Assembly (NCBI RefSeq): GCF_038452265.1
Contig: NZ_CP151842.1
Location: 1,364,001-1,428,000 of the forward strand
Source: Vibrio diazotrophicus
GTDB taxonomy: Bacteria > Pseudomonadota > Gammaproteobacteria > Enterobacterales > Vibrionaceae
DNA: 64,000 nt
Reading direction: 5' to 3'
Below the pieces are notes generated by a model, which searched no databases, was not told the origin of the DNA, and saw only the letters and a list, made by a program, of their open reading frames with translations. This document shows, piece after piece, positions 1 to 9,169 of the stretch. Every line of letters begins with the position of its first letter. Within the stretch, counting starts at the first letter, position 1. The translations under genes were made by a program, and so were the position numbers.

Positions 1-1
1 C

Positions 2-2374
2 ACTTTGTTGGGTTCATTAGATCACGCAGATAAAACAGCAGAAGATACGTTGTCTTTTGATGTTGGTGTAGAAGTTTCTGATGGTACAAATACTGTCAAA
101 GATTCTATTACAGTGACAGTAGAAGACGATTCTCCAGATGTGCCAGTAAATATCGTCGTCAATGCTGTTGAACATAATGAAACCACGACGGTTTCGTTGG
201 GTGAATTCAACTTTACTCAACGACCAAATGATTCAGGTTGTCACAATAATAATGCGTACACATTTGCTGATACAAATTCAGGAAACTCAGTCTTTGTATA
301 TGCAGTTGGCTTGCCTGGAACTTATCATCATGAAGAGTTAACCTTCTCCAATAACAGTGGTATGGGCGTCAAATCGTCATCAGTCTCTGGAATGATTAAC
401 GACAGAACTGATAGTGAAATCGATTATCAGTATGGTAATTCAGAAAAGATAGTCATGAAGTTGGGTGATAAAGTCGCCTATGGAATGCAAGTGAGTTTGG
501 CTGAGTTCTACTCCAATGAGGGTGAGAAAGGTAAGATCATCTTCTTATTAGAGGGCAAAGTTGTACAGGAAGAAGACCTGATTGCCACTCATAGTAATGG
601 CAGTTATTCGGCTAGCTTTAATGTTGCATCTGGTTTCGATGAAGTACGATTTGAAGCGGTAACAAACGGTAATGGTTGGTGTTCAGACAACAGTGATTAC
701 TCAATTAAATCTGTATCGTTTGAAAGTTTAATTGTCGATCCTGTAATTGCGACCGATGAAGGAACTATTACCGCTGATTTTGGTGCGGATGGCGCTGGTG
801 TAATTACGTTAACAGGTGTAGCCGATACAAATATTAAAACGGCGGATGGTTTACCTGTAACCTTAGGGTCTACTGATGTTGTGGATGGGGTGAAAACTCA
901 AGTCTGGGTAGATAGCCATGGCGATAAGGTTTTTGAAATAGAACTTAATTCGAGCACAGGTGAGTGGTCTTATAGACAGTTCGCTGAACTGGCAGAGGGT
1001 GATTCCGTTGAGATAACCTATGATGTCGTTGATGCAGATGGAGATATCGTATCGTCTACTTCACCAAATACCGGAACAGACAACGATTTCACATCTGGAT
1101 TAAAAGGTGAGTTCTATAACGTAGGTTATCAACTTGGCACTATTGCTCAAGCTGTCTACGTAACCGAACATCAGAACGCTAATGCTACGTTTACTTCTTC
1201 TGAAATCAGTTACATTGGGCAGGACTGGGATGATCTTGGCGATTACGATTGGAGAAACGAGTCCACGAATCTCGAATCATGGCTGGGTGATGATGCTCAA
1301 TCAGTAGAGTTTAAGAATAAGACAGATTCAAATGATGCTGTGGTTCGCCTTACTGGTGGTGTTGCGCTAGATGCGGGAACATATTCAATAAAAGTAAATG
1401 CAGATGACGGCTATAGAATCATTATTGATGGGCATACTGTTGCCTCATTTGATTCGAACACGCCTGTGAGGTCGGAAGAATTTACTTTTAGTGTCGATGA
1501 AAATGGTATTCACCAAATTGAAGTTATTTATTGGGACCAGGGCGGCGCGTATGTCCTGGAGGTTTCCCTAAATGATGGTTCTGGTTATGAACTACTTGGT
1601 AGTGAAGCGTATCCAACTTATTCAGGCTACAACGTAGAAATTACCGATTACGTTAACTCAGTAGGTACAAGCAACAACGATCATTTAGTGGGTACCGCAG
1701 CCAATGATCATATTCAAGGTTTAGGTGCTCAAGACCATTTGTCTGGTGATGCTGGTGATGACTGGCTGGAAGGTGGAGAGGGTGATGATCACTTGATCGG
1801 AGGCAGTGGCAAGGACATCTTAGATGGCGGCTCGGGTCAGGATTCACTGGCAGGTGGCTCTGGTGATGACAAGCTTTATGGCCAGCAAGGTGATGATTTA
1901 TTGTCGGGAGAATCTGGTAGTGATTATCTAGAAGGTGGGCAAGGTCAAGATTACCTCTATGGTGGTTTGGGCAATGATATTCTTGTCGGTGGTGATGGCG
2001 ATGACGTTCTCATTGGCGGCAACGGACATGACCAACTAACAGGTGGATCTGGTAGCGATGTATTTGTTATAGAAGGTTCAAATAGCTCAGATACGATTAT
2101 GGACTTTAACATCCAAGAAGATATTGTTGATATTTCAGAACTTCTTAATATTGATAGCTCTAGTGATCATGATGCAATTCAAGCCTATCTAGACTCAGAG
2201 AGTTCTTCATTATCCATTACCGCTAATGGGGATGGTTCCGCGACCATCAGTGTTGCTGATCAGAACCATGCAATCCACTCAGCAGGCAGCTTCGGTGCGG
2301 ATTCACACATTGTGTCGGGTGATATTGTATCTGTTCTGTTTAACAATCAAGAGTACACTCTAAAAGTGGATTAG
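2..2374 (+). CDS. RTX-type giant adhesin, C-terminal part (5' end outside window)
   Basis: The frame is open from the window edge, so this is the C-terminal ~790 residues of a larger secreted protein. In order I see the end of a VCBS/cadherin-like repeat (to ~residue 45); a ~200-residue domain with two cysteines (SGCHNN, NGWCSD) that may bind a ligand; another Ig-like repeat (~250-355); a PA14-like domain (~365-545, starting GLKGEFY); about 14 glycine/aspartate nonapeptide repeats of GGxGxDxL type (~552-690); and a C-terminal type I secretion signal region ending NNQEYTLKVD. The calcium-binding repeats and C-terminus mark export by a T1SS and display or release at the cell surface. The order resembles ligand-binding ends of known RTX adhesins. 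Function as an adhesin is inferred; the ligand is unknown. Confidence 0.88.
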   Translation, partial: TLLGSLDHADKTAEDTLSFDVGVEVSDGTNTVKDSITVTVEDDSPDVPVNIVVNAVEHNETTTVSLGEFNFTQRPNDSGCHNNNAYTFADTNSGNSVFVYAVGLPGTYHHEELTFSNNSGMGVKSSSVSGMINDRTDSEIDYQYGNSEKIVMKLGDKVAYGMQVSLAEFYSNEGEKGKIIFLLEGKVVQEEDLIATHSNGSYSASFNVASGFDEVRFEAVTNGNGWCSDNSDYSIKSVSFESLIVDPVIATDEGTITADFGADGAGVITLTGVADTNIKTADGLPVTLGSTDVVDGVKTQVWVDSHGDKVFEIELNSSTGEWSYRQFAELAEGDSVEITYDVVDADGDIVSSTSPNTGTDNDFTSGLKGEFYNVGYQLGTIAQAVYVTEHQNANATFTSSEISYIGQDWDDLGDYDWRNESTNLESWLGDDAQSVEFKNKTDSNDAVVRLTGGVALDAGTYSIKVNADDGYRIIIDGHTVASFDSNTPVRSEEFTFSVDENGIHQIEVIYWDQGGAYVLEVSLNDGSGYELLGSEAYPTYSGYNVEITDYVNSVGTSNNDHLVGTAANDHIQGLGAQDHLSGDAGDDWLEGGEGDDHLIGGSGKDILDGGSGQDSLAGGSGDDKLYGQQGDDLLSGESGSDYLEGGQGQDYLYGGLGNDILVGGDGDDVLIGGNGHDQLTGGSGSDVFVIEGSNSSDTIMDFNIQEDIVDISELLNIDSSSDHDAIQAYLDSESSSLSITANGDGSATISVADQNHAIHSAGSFGADSHIVSGDIVSVLFNNQEYTLKVD

Positions 2375-2390
2375 CCCTTTAGCTAAACAA

Positions 2391-2416
2391 AAAGACCGGA
2401 GTTATCTCCGGTCTTT
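2391..2416. terminator. Bidirectional terminator between convergent genes
   Basis: An 11-bp perfect stem (AAAGACCGGAG / CTCCGGTCTTT) with a TTAT loop lies 17 bp after the adhesin stop. It has A-rich and T-rich flanks, so it can end both the adhesin transcript and the leftward DUF1415 transcript. Confidence 0.85.
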
Positions 2417-2438
2417 TCACATTTAACTACTCCAAAAA

Positions 2439-2996
2439 TCAAAACAAGTAAGGAAACAGCTTCTTTCTTTCTTCGGGGCTGAGGTTACTTACTCGCTCAA
2501 TATTGATATCCGGAATATCTTCTGGATTTGGGTAGTGCTTGAGAACCTTTTCCATGCTCTCTTCACGAATAAGGTGAAAGATTGGGTATGGCGAACGGTT
2601 AGTTAGGTTCTCAGTGTCTTCAGGATCGGTTCCTGCGAAATAGTAATCTGGATGGAAAGTCGCAACCTGGAAAATACCTTCCCAATCTTGCTGCTTGATC
2701 AGTGCTTCAACCCAATCAATGAAAAAGTTGTAGTCAACAAAGTCACTTAGCATATTCGGAACCACTACGAGAGTGGTTTCAAGCTCACTGGGTTCTTTGG
2801 TATCTAATTCTAGTAACTGGTCTAGGATATCTTGCAGCAAGCTCTCTTCGCTAGCCGCTTCACTAACGAAGATTTTAATTTGCTTGTTGCGTTGTGGTTT
2901 GGCGGCAAAAGGGCAGAGGTTTAGCCCTATTACCACGTCATTCAACCATTGATTAACTTGTTGAGTGATAGTTTGATTATCAGTTGCTGAGCTCAT
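2439..2996 (-). CDS. DUF1415 family protein
   Basis: This is a 185-residue soluble protein matching the DUF1415 family in length and in landmarks: NLCPFA near residue 26, a central VVVPNMLSDF stretch, an FHPDYYFAG segment, and an NRSPYPIFHLIRE block. No signal peptide or membrane helix is visible. The family is widespread in gammaproteobacteria, but no biochemical role is established that I can cite. It is separated by about 40 bp from the downstream end of the leftward MFS gene, so the two may be cotranscribed. Confidence 0.85.
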   Translation of the reverse strand: MSSATDNQTITQQVNQWLNDVVIGLNLCPFAAKPQRNKQIKIFVSEAASEESLLQDILDQLLELDTKEPSELETTLVVVPNMLSDFVDYNFFIDWVEALIKQQDWEGIFQVATFHPDYYFAGTDPEDTENLTNRSPYPIFHLIREESMEKVLKHYPNPEDIPDINIERVSNLSPEERKKLFPYLF

Positions 2997-3039
2997 ATTT
3001 CTGTGTCGGTGCTATTATTTGCCGCAAGCATAACACAGT

Positions 3040-4257
3040 TTAGTGAGTTGAATTGAGCACCACTGATTGCCCTGTTATTGGGGTACGTGCGGTCTGGCTT
3101 AGTTTCCAACATAAGGCAAACATCAAGGCATAGATAACCAAACCCGCTGCTGCAACCATAGTCCATCCACCGTGTTGCCAAAAATAGAGTAAGTAGAATC
3201 CACCCAAACTACCACCGATATAATAATGAGAAAGATATAAAGCCGTTGCAGTCGCTTTTGCTTCGGTTGCTTTTTGACTTACCCAAGCATAAGCCAGAGT
3301 ATGAGTGAAGAACGCCCCAAAGCTAATCAACATCAAGCCAATAAGCATCATAGGAATGGAATCGATAATCGCTAAGATCATGCCGCTAAGACTGATAAAA
3401 CCGCCAGTGACCATACCTGAAACCGGAGAAAAGCGTTTGCTCCAGTTGGAGGTTAATTTCGAGCTCAAGGTGCCGGCCAAGTAACAAACGAAGATCAGTG
3501 ACGCTAAACCGATAGGCAGGTTATAAGGTTCACTCACCAGTCTGAAACCCATAACCGAATAAAGATTGACGAACAAAGCGAAGTTAGCGCCACCAATCAG
3601 CATCGCAAACCAAAGTGTTTTGTTTGATAGGTGTTTTACCAAAGCGCGATTGTGGTGGAAGAAAAGACCGCGCTGTGGTTTGAAATTCTTCTGAACAGGT
3701 AAAAGAATTAAAACCAAAACCGCACCCAGCAAAGTGAAGATAGCCGCAATAATAAGGGCTTGTTGCCAACCCAAAGCGTCGGTCAGCAAACCACCGAATA
3801 TACGTCCGCTGATCCCACCTAATGAATTCGCCGCAATATATCCACCAATGGCTTTGCTAAATGCCTGAGGTGAAAGTTCTTCCACCATATAGGCAACGGC
3901 GACAGAAGCGAAGGCTGCTAGTGCGACGCCAAGTAGTGCTCTTGCAGCAACCATTACCCAAAATTCGCCGCTGATTAACATCACTAGGCTGATAAAAGGC
4001 ATGGCGAATAAACCTAGTAACATGACTCTTCGACGTCCTATCGCTTCTGAGGTAATAGCCCAAGGTACTAAACAGACTGAAAGTGCGAACGTGGAAGCAG
4101 CAAACAGCCAGTTGATCTGCGTTTCAGATACCGCAAAGTGCTTAGCCATATAGGGAAGCATGGGTTGAAACAGATAGAGATTGCAGAATACGAGGAATGA
4201 GCCAAATGCGAGAGCAAAAGTAACTTTCTTGTACTGCGGACTTTGTAATTCGATCAT
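3040..4257 (-). CDS. MFS transporter (YnfM-like efflux family)
   Basis: A 405-residue integral membrane protein with about twelve hydrophobic helices and the MFS loop signature around SEAIGRRRVMLLG between helices 2 and 3. Its closest recognisable relatives are the YnfM/arabinose-efflux type exporters. The cytoplasmic N-terminus (MIELQSPQYKKVT) is short, as usual. It is transcribed divergently from a LysR-type regulator gene across a 134-bp gap. This arrangement commonly means the regulator controls the transporter. The substrate cannot be read from sequence. Confidence 0.85.
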   Translation of the reverse strand: MIELQSPQYKKVTFALAFGSFLVFCNLYLFQPMLPYMAKHFAVSETQINWLFAASTFALSVCLVPWAITSEAIGRRRVMLLGLFAMPFISLVMLISGEFWVMVAARALLGVALAAFASVAVAYMVEELSPQAFSKAIGGYIAANSLGGISGRIFGGLLTDALGWQQALIIAAIFTLLGAVLVLILLPVQKNFKPQRGLFFHHNRALVKHLSNKTLWFAMLIGGANFALFVNLYSVMGFRLVSEPYNLPIGLASLIFVCYLAGTLSSKLTSNWSKRFSPVSGMVTGGFISLSGMILAIIDSIPMMLIGLMLISFGAFFTHTLAYAWVSQKATEAKATATALYLSHYYIGGSLGGFYLLYFWQHGGWTMVAAAGLVIYALMFALCWKLSQTARTPITGQSVVLNSTH

Positions 4258-4391
4258 AGTGCTCTCAACAAACCATCAGGTGAGTAAAACTGGAAGACGA
4301 TCACAAATTATCAGTGAAAAAGAAATTAATAAAATATATTAAAACTATAATTGCGATATAAATAATTTATAGTTAACTGCTCGCTGATATT

Positions 4392-5261
4392 ATGGAAACT
4401 CGTCACCTTAAATATTTTGTCGAAGTCGCACAGCATCAAAGCTTCACCCATGCTGCAAGTGCTTTGCATATTGCTCAACCCGCTTTAAGTATTGCGATTA
4501 AGAAGTTTGAACAACAATTGGGTGTTACTTTATTTAGGCGTGATGAAAGAAAGGTCAGTCTTACTCATGAAGGTGAAGTGCTGCTTGAACACGCATTAAG
4601 GATATTACGGCAACTGGAAGACGCGCAACTGGCGGTAGACGAGCTAAAAGGGTTAGTGAAGGGAGAAGTGCGGCTTGGTACACCCAGTATGATGGGCTCG
4701 TACTTCTTTCCCGAAATCATCATGGCGTTTAAAAGTTATTTTCCCAACTTAAAGATGACCATGGTAGAGGCGGGTACTCAGTCGATTCGCAAAATGCTGC
4801 TCAATGGTGAACTCGACATTGGCGTTATCCTCAATCATGATCTTCCGTCAGATCTTGAAGTTGACCCTCTTTTGTCTTCCCAAATGGTTGCTGTGGTGGG
4901 TAAAGAACACGAGCTTGCCGAAAAGAAAGAAATTGAATTTAAAGATTTTTTTGACCATGAATTGGTGATGTTTAAGCCGGGCTATTTCCATCGCGACTTC
5001 ATCGACAACACGTGTAAAGAACACAAGTTAACAGCCAATATATCGTTTGAAACCAACTTATTGCCCATGATTCTTAGCATTGTGAAACATGAGTACGCGA
5101 TTACCGCATTACTAGAGTTGGTGACTGACCACGAATCAGAAATTCGGGCGATACCGTTTAATCCGCCCGTCTATTTAGATTTGGCACTGGCTTGGAGAAA
5201 AGAAGGTTACTTGTCGAATGCGGACAGAACCTTTATAGAGTTCGTGAAAAAATACGTTTAG
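4392..5261 (+). CDS. LysR family transcriptional regulator
   Basis: A 289-residue LysR-type regulator. The N-terminal winged helix-turn-helix spans residues 1-60, with the typical METRHLKYFVEVAQHQSFTH opening and the AQPALSIAIKKFE recognition region. The C-terminal effector-binding domain spans ~90-289. It starts at ATG 4392, just after an AT-rich intergenic region shared with the divergent MFS exporter. Control of that exporter is likely but inferred, and the inducer is unknown. Confidence 0.9.
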   Translation: METRHLKYFVEVAQHQSFTHAASALHIAQPALSIAIKKFEQQLGVTLFRRDERKVSLTHEGEVLLEHALRILRQLEDAQLAVDELKGLVKGEVRLGTPSMMGSYFFPEIIMAFKSYFPNLKMTMVEAGTQSIRKMLLNGELDIGVILNHDLPSDLEVDPLLSSQMVAVVGKEHELAEKKEIEFKDFFDHELVMFKPGYFHRDFIDNTCKEHKLTANISFETNLLPMILSIVKHEYAITALLELVTDHESEIRAIPFNPPVYLDLALAWRKEGYLSNADRTFIEFVKKYV

Positions 5262-5282
5262 GTCTTTAAGGCACAGTAAGCG

Positions 5283-5513
5283 TTAGCCTTTTCCATACAT
5301 ACGGTCGAAATTGTTCGGGTTCCAGCCAATCATTACACGATCGCCAATTTTCAGCACCGGCACACTACGAGCACCCATAGCGTCGAGTTCTTTACGCCCA
5401 CGTTCCATTTTTGCGTTACATAAGCGGTATTTTATCCCTTTAGAATCAAGGTATCGTTGTGCGTCTTTGCAATGTGGGCATTTGTCTTTGACGTATAAAA
5501 CAACTCGTTTCAT
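5283..5513 (-). CDS. Glutaredoxin-family small protein
   Basis: A 76-residue thioredoxin-fold protein opening with a beta strand (KRVVLYVKD) followed by the CPHC redox motif at residues 12-15 and the ARSVPVLKIGD segment, which carries the cis-proline typical of glutaredoxins. The length suits the minimal NrdH/GrxC-like class. A role as a thiol-disulfide oxidoreductase is likely; its partner is unknown. It converges with the LysR gene, the stops being 21 bp apart. Confidence 0.85.
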   Translation of the reverse strand: MKRVVLYVKDKCPHCKDAQRYLDSKGIKYRLCNAKMERGRKELDAMGARSVPVLKIGDRVMIGWNPNNFDRMYGKG

Positions 5514-5588
5514 GGTATTCGCTCTGCTCGTAAAGTGGCTTAGTTAAGGTGGCGTAGAAAAGCGGCAAAGTTTACCGATACACAGATA

Positions 5589-5680
5589 ATGATGCAAACC
5601 TATCTCTGCATTGACGATAGTCTAATGCGCGAATCTTCACCAAATTTCCGCAACTGTGGAGGCTTTATTTTAAAGCTTCC
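5589..5680 (+). repeat. Left copy of ~90-bp direct repeat flanking the flagellar locus
   Basis: This intergenic stretch aligns by eye along its full length with 41835-41927 at roughly 75-80% identity, in the same orientation. Shared blocks include CAAACCTA, CTCTGCATT, TTTCCGC and the ATTTTAA region. In the first two thirds, many differences fall at every third base of one frame, so QTYLCI, RES and FR are shared peptides. The two copies lie just outside opposite ends of the lateral flagellar locus. Its nature is unknown: a decayed duplicated gene end, a dispersed element or an attachment-site relic are possible. Confidence 0.6.
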
Positions 5681-5687
5681 AACTCAC

Positions 5688-5975
5688 TTAAATCAGAAAG
5701 AAGAAGTAAAGGAAATAGATGAACGACAGCAGCGTCGCTGTGATAGTCGGATAAATGATATAGGTTTCGTATTTGGTGGTTTGCATGAAGCAAAGGCCAG
5801 TCAATATGACATTGTATAAAACAAGTAGAAGACTTATCGAAGTGCCACTATTGATAGTTAAATGGGTTAGCTGGAAAAGAAAGGTAGCCAGTAAAAAATA
5901 ATCAACAACAATGAGCCATAAAAGCGTTTTTTTAAGATTGGCTTTTTCACAGCTCTCGTTGTTGTGTCGATCCAT
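5688..5975 (-). CDS. Hypothetical small membrane protein
   Basis: A 95-residue protein that I do not recognise. After a charged, hydrophilic N-terminus (~residues 1-16) it has three hydrophobic segments (~18-40, ~45-65, ~72-95), ending in an aromatic-rich tail (YFLYFFFLI). It lies between the small glutaredoxin and the lateral motor gene lafU, on the same strand as both. No strong ribosome binding site precedes the ATG. Its position between a flanking repeat and the flagellar terminator suggests it is separate from the laf operon. Confidence 0.55.
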   Translation of the reverse strand: MDRHNNESCEKANLKKTLLWLIVVDYFLLATFLFQLTHLTINSGTSISLLLVLYNVILTGLCFMQTTKYETYIIYPTITATLLSFIYFLYFFFLI

Positions 5976-6005
5976 GGTGTACTCAGTAAAGTTATAAGAC
6001 GCTTA

Positions 6006-6045
6006 AAAAGATCACCCTCTGGTGTGTAATTAGGGCCCAGAGGGT
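6006..6045 (-). terminator. Terminator of the lafBCDEFSTU operon
   Basis: Just after the lafU stop, reading leftward, a stem ACCCTCTGG / CCAGAGGGT closes over a ~14-nt loop and is followed on the minus strand by GATCTTTTTAA. It marks the end of the leftward lateral flagellar operon. Confidence 0.7.
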
Positions 6046-6055
6046 AATGATATGT

Positions 6056-7042
6056 TTAAGATTTTTGGAGATTTCTGTTTGTGCTATCAACTTCTACAGG
6101 GTAGTTAATTGCTTCCTGACGTAAGACAGGTTGATTAAAGTCGGCTTTGTCCTTCGCCTTTTCAAGCTCATTGTCTTCGCTTTTAAACAGTGTTTCCAAT
6201 ACTAGTGATGCGGTCGTAGTGAGGATGAACAGCTCAATTCGGCGGTTTTCACTGCCATTAGGATTTTCTGGATTAAGTAGCGCTCGATTTGACATCCCGG
6301 TCACTTGTAACACGCGTTCTTCCGGCATGCCTCCAGCAACTAAAGTTTGACGAGCGATATTGGCTCGATTCGCTGATAATTCCCAGTTGGTGTTATGACT
6401 AAATGCGCGCTTAAAAGCAACAGAGTCAGTGTGTCCACTGATAATCAAAGAGTTTTTCACGCGTTGAAATATCGGAGCCAGAGCCAACAGTAAATCTTCA
6501 AAGTACGGTGTTAATTCTGTACCGCCACGATCAAACATATGTTGTCGGAAGTCATCTTGTAGAACGATGCGTAAACCTTGTGGTGTGACGGAAACGAACA
6601 CATTACCTTCGGCATTTATCTGTTTGATCATGTTTTCGATCACTTTAGCGAGTAATGCCAACTCTTCTTGCGTATCGAAGGTTCCATCAATCAGTGAATC
6701 AGATTCAGGTCCTTCACCGTCGCCACTATAAAACGAAGTAACAGTATGATTGGAATCTGCTTTGCTTGGCACTGTCGATGAATTGGTTTCCAAATCAATA
6801 GGAGACAAACTTTGTGACGTGTCAAAAGGGTTTCCTGCGCTTTCAAAAATGCTGGCTTTCGCGATTTGAGCGACGATAGCTTGTCTTTCTTTCTCGTTGG
6901 AAACCTGCATGATCCACAGTACGAGGAATAGCGCCATTAAGGCGATCATGAAATCTGCGAACGCAACTTTCCAGGCTCCTCCGTGGTATTCATCGTGTTC
7001 ATGCGCCTTAGCGCGTTTGAACACTATATGCTCCTTTTGCAT
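6056..7042 (-). CDS. lafU: Lateral flagellar stator protein LafU (MotB-like)
   Basis: A 328-residue MotB-type stator subunit. A short cytoplasmic N-terminus leads into one membrane helix (~26-46) carrying the ion-binding aspartate in AFADFMIALMALFLVLW. A long periplasmic linker is followed by an OmpA-like peptidoglycan-binding domain (~170-290) with SGHTDS and NWELSANRAN. With LafT it forms the proton channel that drives the lateral motor; proton use is by homology to V. parahaemolyticus LafTU. The start overlaps the lafT stop (TAATG), so translation is probably coupled. It is the last gene of the operon. Confidence 0.95.
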   Translation of the reverse strand: MQKEHIVFKRAKAHEHDEYHGGAWKVAFADFMIALMALFLVLWIMQVSNEKERQAIVAQIAKASIFESAGNPFDTSQSLSPIDLETNSSTVPSKADSNHTVTSFYSGDGEGPESDSLIDGTFDTQEELALLAKVIENMIKQINAEGNVFVSVTPQGLRIVLQDDFRQHMFDRGGTELTPYFEDLLLALAPIFQRVKNSLIISGHTDSVAFKRAFSHNTNWELSANRANIARQTLVAGGMPEERVLQVTGMSNRALLNPENPNGSENRRIELFILTTTASLVLETLFKSEDNELEKAKDKADFNQPVLRQEAINYPVEVDSTNRNLQKS

Positions 7043-7899
7043 TATACCTCCTGCTCAGTTAGCCATTTTTCCATTTCATTAAACGTTGGCTTGATGTCTA
7101 ACTGAATGTGTTTACGGCCAGCATCAATCGAAAGTAGCGTAGGTTTTTTTGCAACGTATGCCACAAGGCTTGCCCGAATACATTCGAAAGCAGACATATT
7201 GCGTTTAACTCTTTGAGCCATAGCATTACTTAGTGGGTCTAAGCAGCAGTAACAACCAAAAATACCAATAAAGGTGCCAACAAGTGCAGCTGCAACATGA
7301 TGTCCGATAAGGGCGATAGAACCGTCAATTGATTGCATTGTAATGATAATGCCGCCTACAGCCGCCAAAATACCAAATCCCGGTAAAGCTTCGGCTGTAC
7401 GTTGAATCGATCTTGATGGCACCATTAAATCCGCCTGAACAGCGTCTATTTCCTGTTCGAGTAATCCCTCAAGCTCATGAGGTGACATCTGTCCCATTGC
7501 CATAAGACGAAGGTTGTCTGCAATGAAGGCGACGACTCTATAGTCTTGAGCAATACGGGGATAGCGAGAAAATATGGCACTGCTCTGCGGGTTTTCAATA
7601 TGTTGGTCCAGAGATTTAAATCCGCTGGTACGTACAGTCTCCAGAAGAATCTGTAGTAAAGCCATCAGCTCCATGTAGTATTTCTGTTCGTCTTTGGGTT
7701 GACGCAAAATCATACGTAACTGAAGACGTATTTCCTTAATCACATGAGGCGGATTACCAATGATAATTGAACCTAAAGCTGCACCAATAATGATAAGGAA
7801 TTCAGCCGGTTGCCAAATAGCGATTAGGCTGCCGCCAGCCCACATATAGCCGCCAAATACACATAATAAAATAATGACGGCGCCAAGAAACTTTTGCAT
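7042..7899 (-). CDS. lafT: Lateral flagellar stator protein LafT (MotA-like)
   Basis: A 285-residue MotA homologue with four membrane helices: two near the N-terminus and a pair at ~170-225. The cytoplasmic loop between them contacts FliG. The conserved proline segment ALPGFGILAAVGGI marks the third helix. It pairs with LafU as the torque-generating stator of the lateral flagellum. It overlaps lafU by one base and sits 9 bp after lafS. Length and family features are normal. Confidence 0.95.
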   Translation of the reverse strand: MQKFLGAVIILLCVFGGYMWAGGSLIAIWQPAEFLIIIGAALGSIIIGNPPHVIKEIRLQLRMILRQPKDEQKYYMELMALLQILLETVRTSGFKSLDQHIENPQSSAIFSRYPRIAQDYRVVAFIADNLRLMAMGQMSPHELEGLLEQEIDAVQADLMVPSRSIQRTAEALPGFGILAAVGGIIITMQSIDGSIALIGHHVAAALVGTFIGIFGCYCCLDPLSNAMAQRVKRNMSAFECIRASLVAYVAKKPTLLSIDAGRKHIQLDIKPTFNEMEKWLTEQEV

Positions 7900-7908
7900 A
7901 AGTGACTC

Positions 7909-8637
7909 CTAAGAAGACAAATGATGATTGAGTTGGTTGAGCGCCTGTTTGTGTAACTGACAAACACGGGCCGGTGTTAAATCGAGTACGAGCGCAATTT
8001 CGTTAAGGTTAAGTTCATGTTGATAAAACAGCGTTAGCAGTAGTTGGTCGCGTTTATTAAGCTGTTCTACTGATCGTTCCAAGCTTCGACGAGTATGTTC
8101 ATGTGAAATGCTGTCGTAGCCGTCTTCGGAAAAATGCTCAACGCCGTTTTCAATCAGTTGATCGAGGCTTTGCATTTCACCTGCAACTAACGCATTTAGA
8201 CGATAATGATAGTCTTCCCCGTTGGTTCCCAAGGCCTGAATAATCTCACTTTCAGACGGTTGTCTTCCGAGTTTTCTCGTTAAGTCACGAGTAATATCAT
8301 TAAGTTGGTGTGCATCTTGTCGTGTCTTTCTTGATCGCCAGTCTAGCCGACGCAGTTCATCTAGAATCGCTCCTCGGATACGGCATACGGCGAACGCCGG
8401 AAAGTTGGGGTCATCAATGTCACCATAGCGGCGTCCTGCTTCGAGCAAGCCGATTAACCCGATTTGTTGCATATCTTCGACACTGCAATGGGTATTGGCA
8501 TGAACGCGTAATTGGTTAGAAACCCTTTTCACTAGATGTTGATATTGATTGAGTAGGTAATTTTCATCAATGGCAACAGCAGGAGTGTTTATGTCTTCTG
8601 AGTGACTGTAAGCGTCTTGATACTGCATGTCCAACAT
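7909..8637 (-). CDS. lafS: Lateral flagellar sigma factor LafS (sigma-28/FliA)
   Basis: A 242-residue FliA-type sigma factor. Region 2 (~25-90) has YQHLVKRVSNQL and the AVCRIRGAILDELR segment used for -10 recognition and melting. Region 3 covers ~95-150 and region 4 (~185-242) ends in a helix-turn-helix with ALVLDLTPARVCQLHKQAL. It should direct RNA polymerase to late lateral genes such as lafA and be held by the FlgM encoded at 30546-30824. An alternative ATG lies three codons downstream. Confidence 0.93.
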   Translation of the reverse strand: MLDMQYQDAYSHSEDINTPAVAIDENYLLNQYQHLVKRVSNQLRVHANTHCSVEDMQQIGLIGLLEAGRRYGDIDDPNFPAFAVCRIRGAILDELRRLDWRSRKTRQDAHQLNDITRDLTRKLGRQPSESEIIQALGTNGEDYHYRLNALVAGEMQSLDQLIENGVEHFSEDGYDSISHEHTRRSLERSVEQLNKRDQLLLTLFYQHELNLNEIALVLDLTPARVCQLHKQALNQLNHHLSS

Positions 8638-8648
8638 ACGTTCCGACC

Positions 8649-9146
8649 TTACTGCACGACAAATTTAGTAAGAAGTACATCATCGATGTTATGAAGAATA
8701 TCTGTTTTATCAAACGCTGAAAGAACGGACTGTTTCACTTCGTTCTGCAATTTGTCGATGATGCCGTCTTGCTGAATGTCCTCATAGGTTTTATCACTAA
8801 ACAGTTTGATCATTGAGTTGTGAACAACAGGCATATAATCATTTATGTTTTCAATGGCTTCCGGGTATCTGGTTTCCACGGCAATTTCAAGCATAAGGAA
8901 ATGATTTTGTTTTTCCCCTTTAATACTGAGTACTACTTTCTCTAGCGAACGAAAGCTTGGAGCTTGAGCACCTTCTGGCGAGTTGTAGGTTAGAAAAGAC
9001 AATGGGGATTGAGCAAACCAGTTATTTGATTCGCCATTGTTCGGGGATTTTAGATACATAATACCGCCAAAAACGATACCACTTGTAACGAGCATGTTAG
9101 TGACAAGTAGCATGATAAACATTGTGATAATTTGTTTTTTGGACAT
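8649..9146 (-). CDS. lafF: Lateral FliL-like protein LafF
   Basis: A 165-residue single-pass inner-membrane protein. The N-terminal helix (~5-30, IITMFIMLLVTNMLVTSGIV) is followed by a periplasmic FliL domain. Its C-terminus DILHNIDDVLLTKFVVQ is the usual FliL ending. FliL proteins associate with stators and help motors work under load, which suits swarming. It lies between lafE and lafS with short gaps, within the same operon. Confidence 0.9.
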   Translation of the reverse strand: MSKKQIITMFIMLLVTNMLVTSGIVFGGIMYLKSPNNGESNNWFAQSPLSFLTYNSPEGAQAPSFRSLEKVVLSIKGEKQNHFLMLEIAVETRYPEAIENINDYMPVVHNSMIKLFSDKTYEDIQQDGIIDKLQNEVKQSVLSAFDKTDILHNIDDVLLTKFVVQ

Positions 9147-9169
9147 AACTATTTCCTAGGATATTCGCT

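Noticed and set aside
1653..1847. Antisense open frame in the RTX repeats
   Set aside because: It exists only because the glycine/aspartate repeat codons lack stops on the other strand; it has no start signals.
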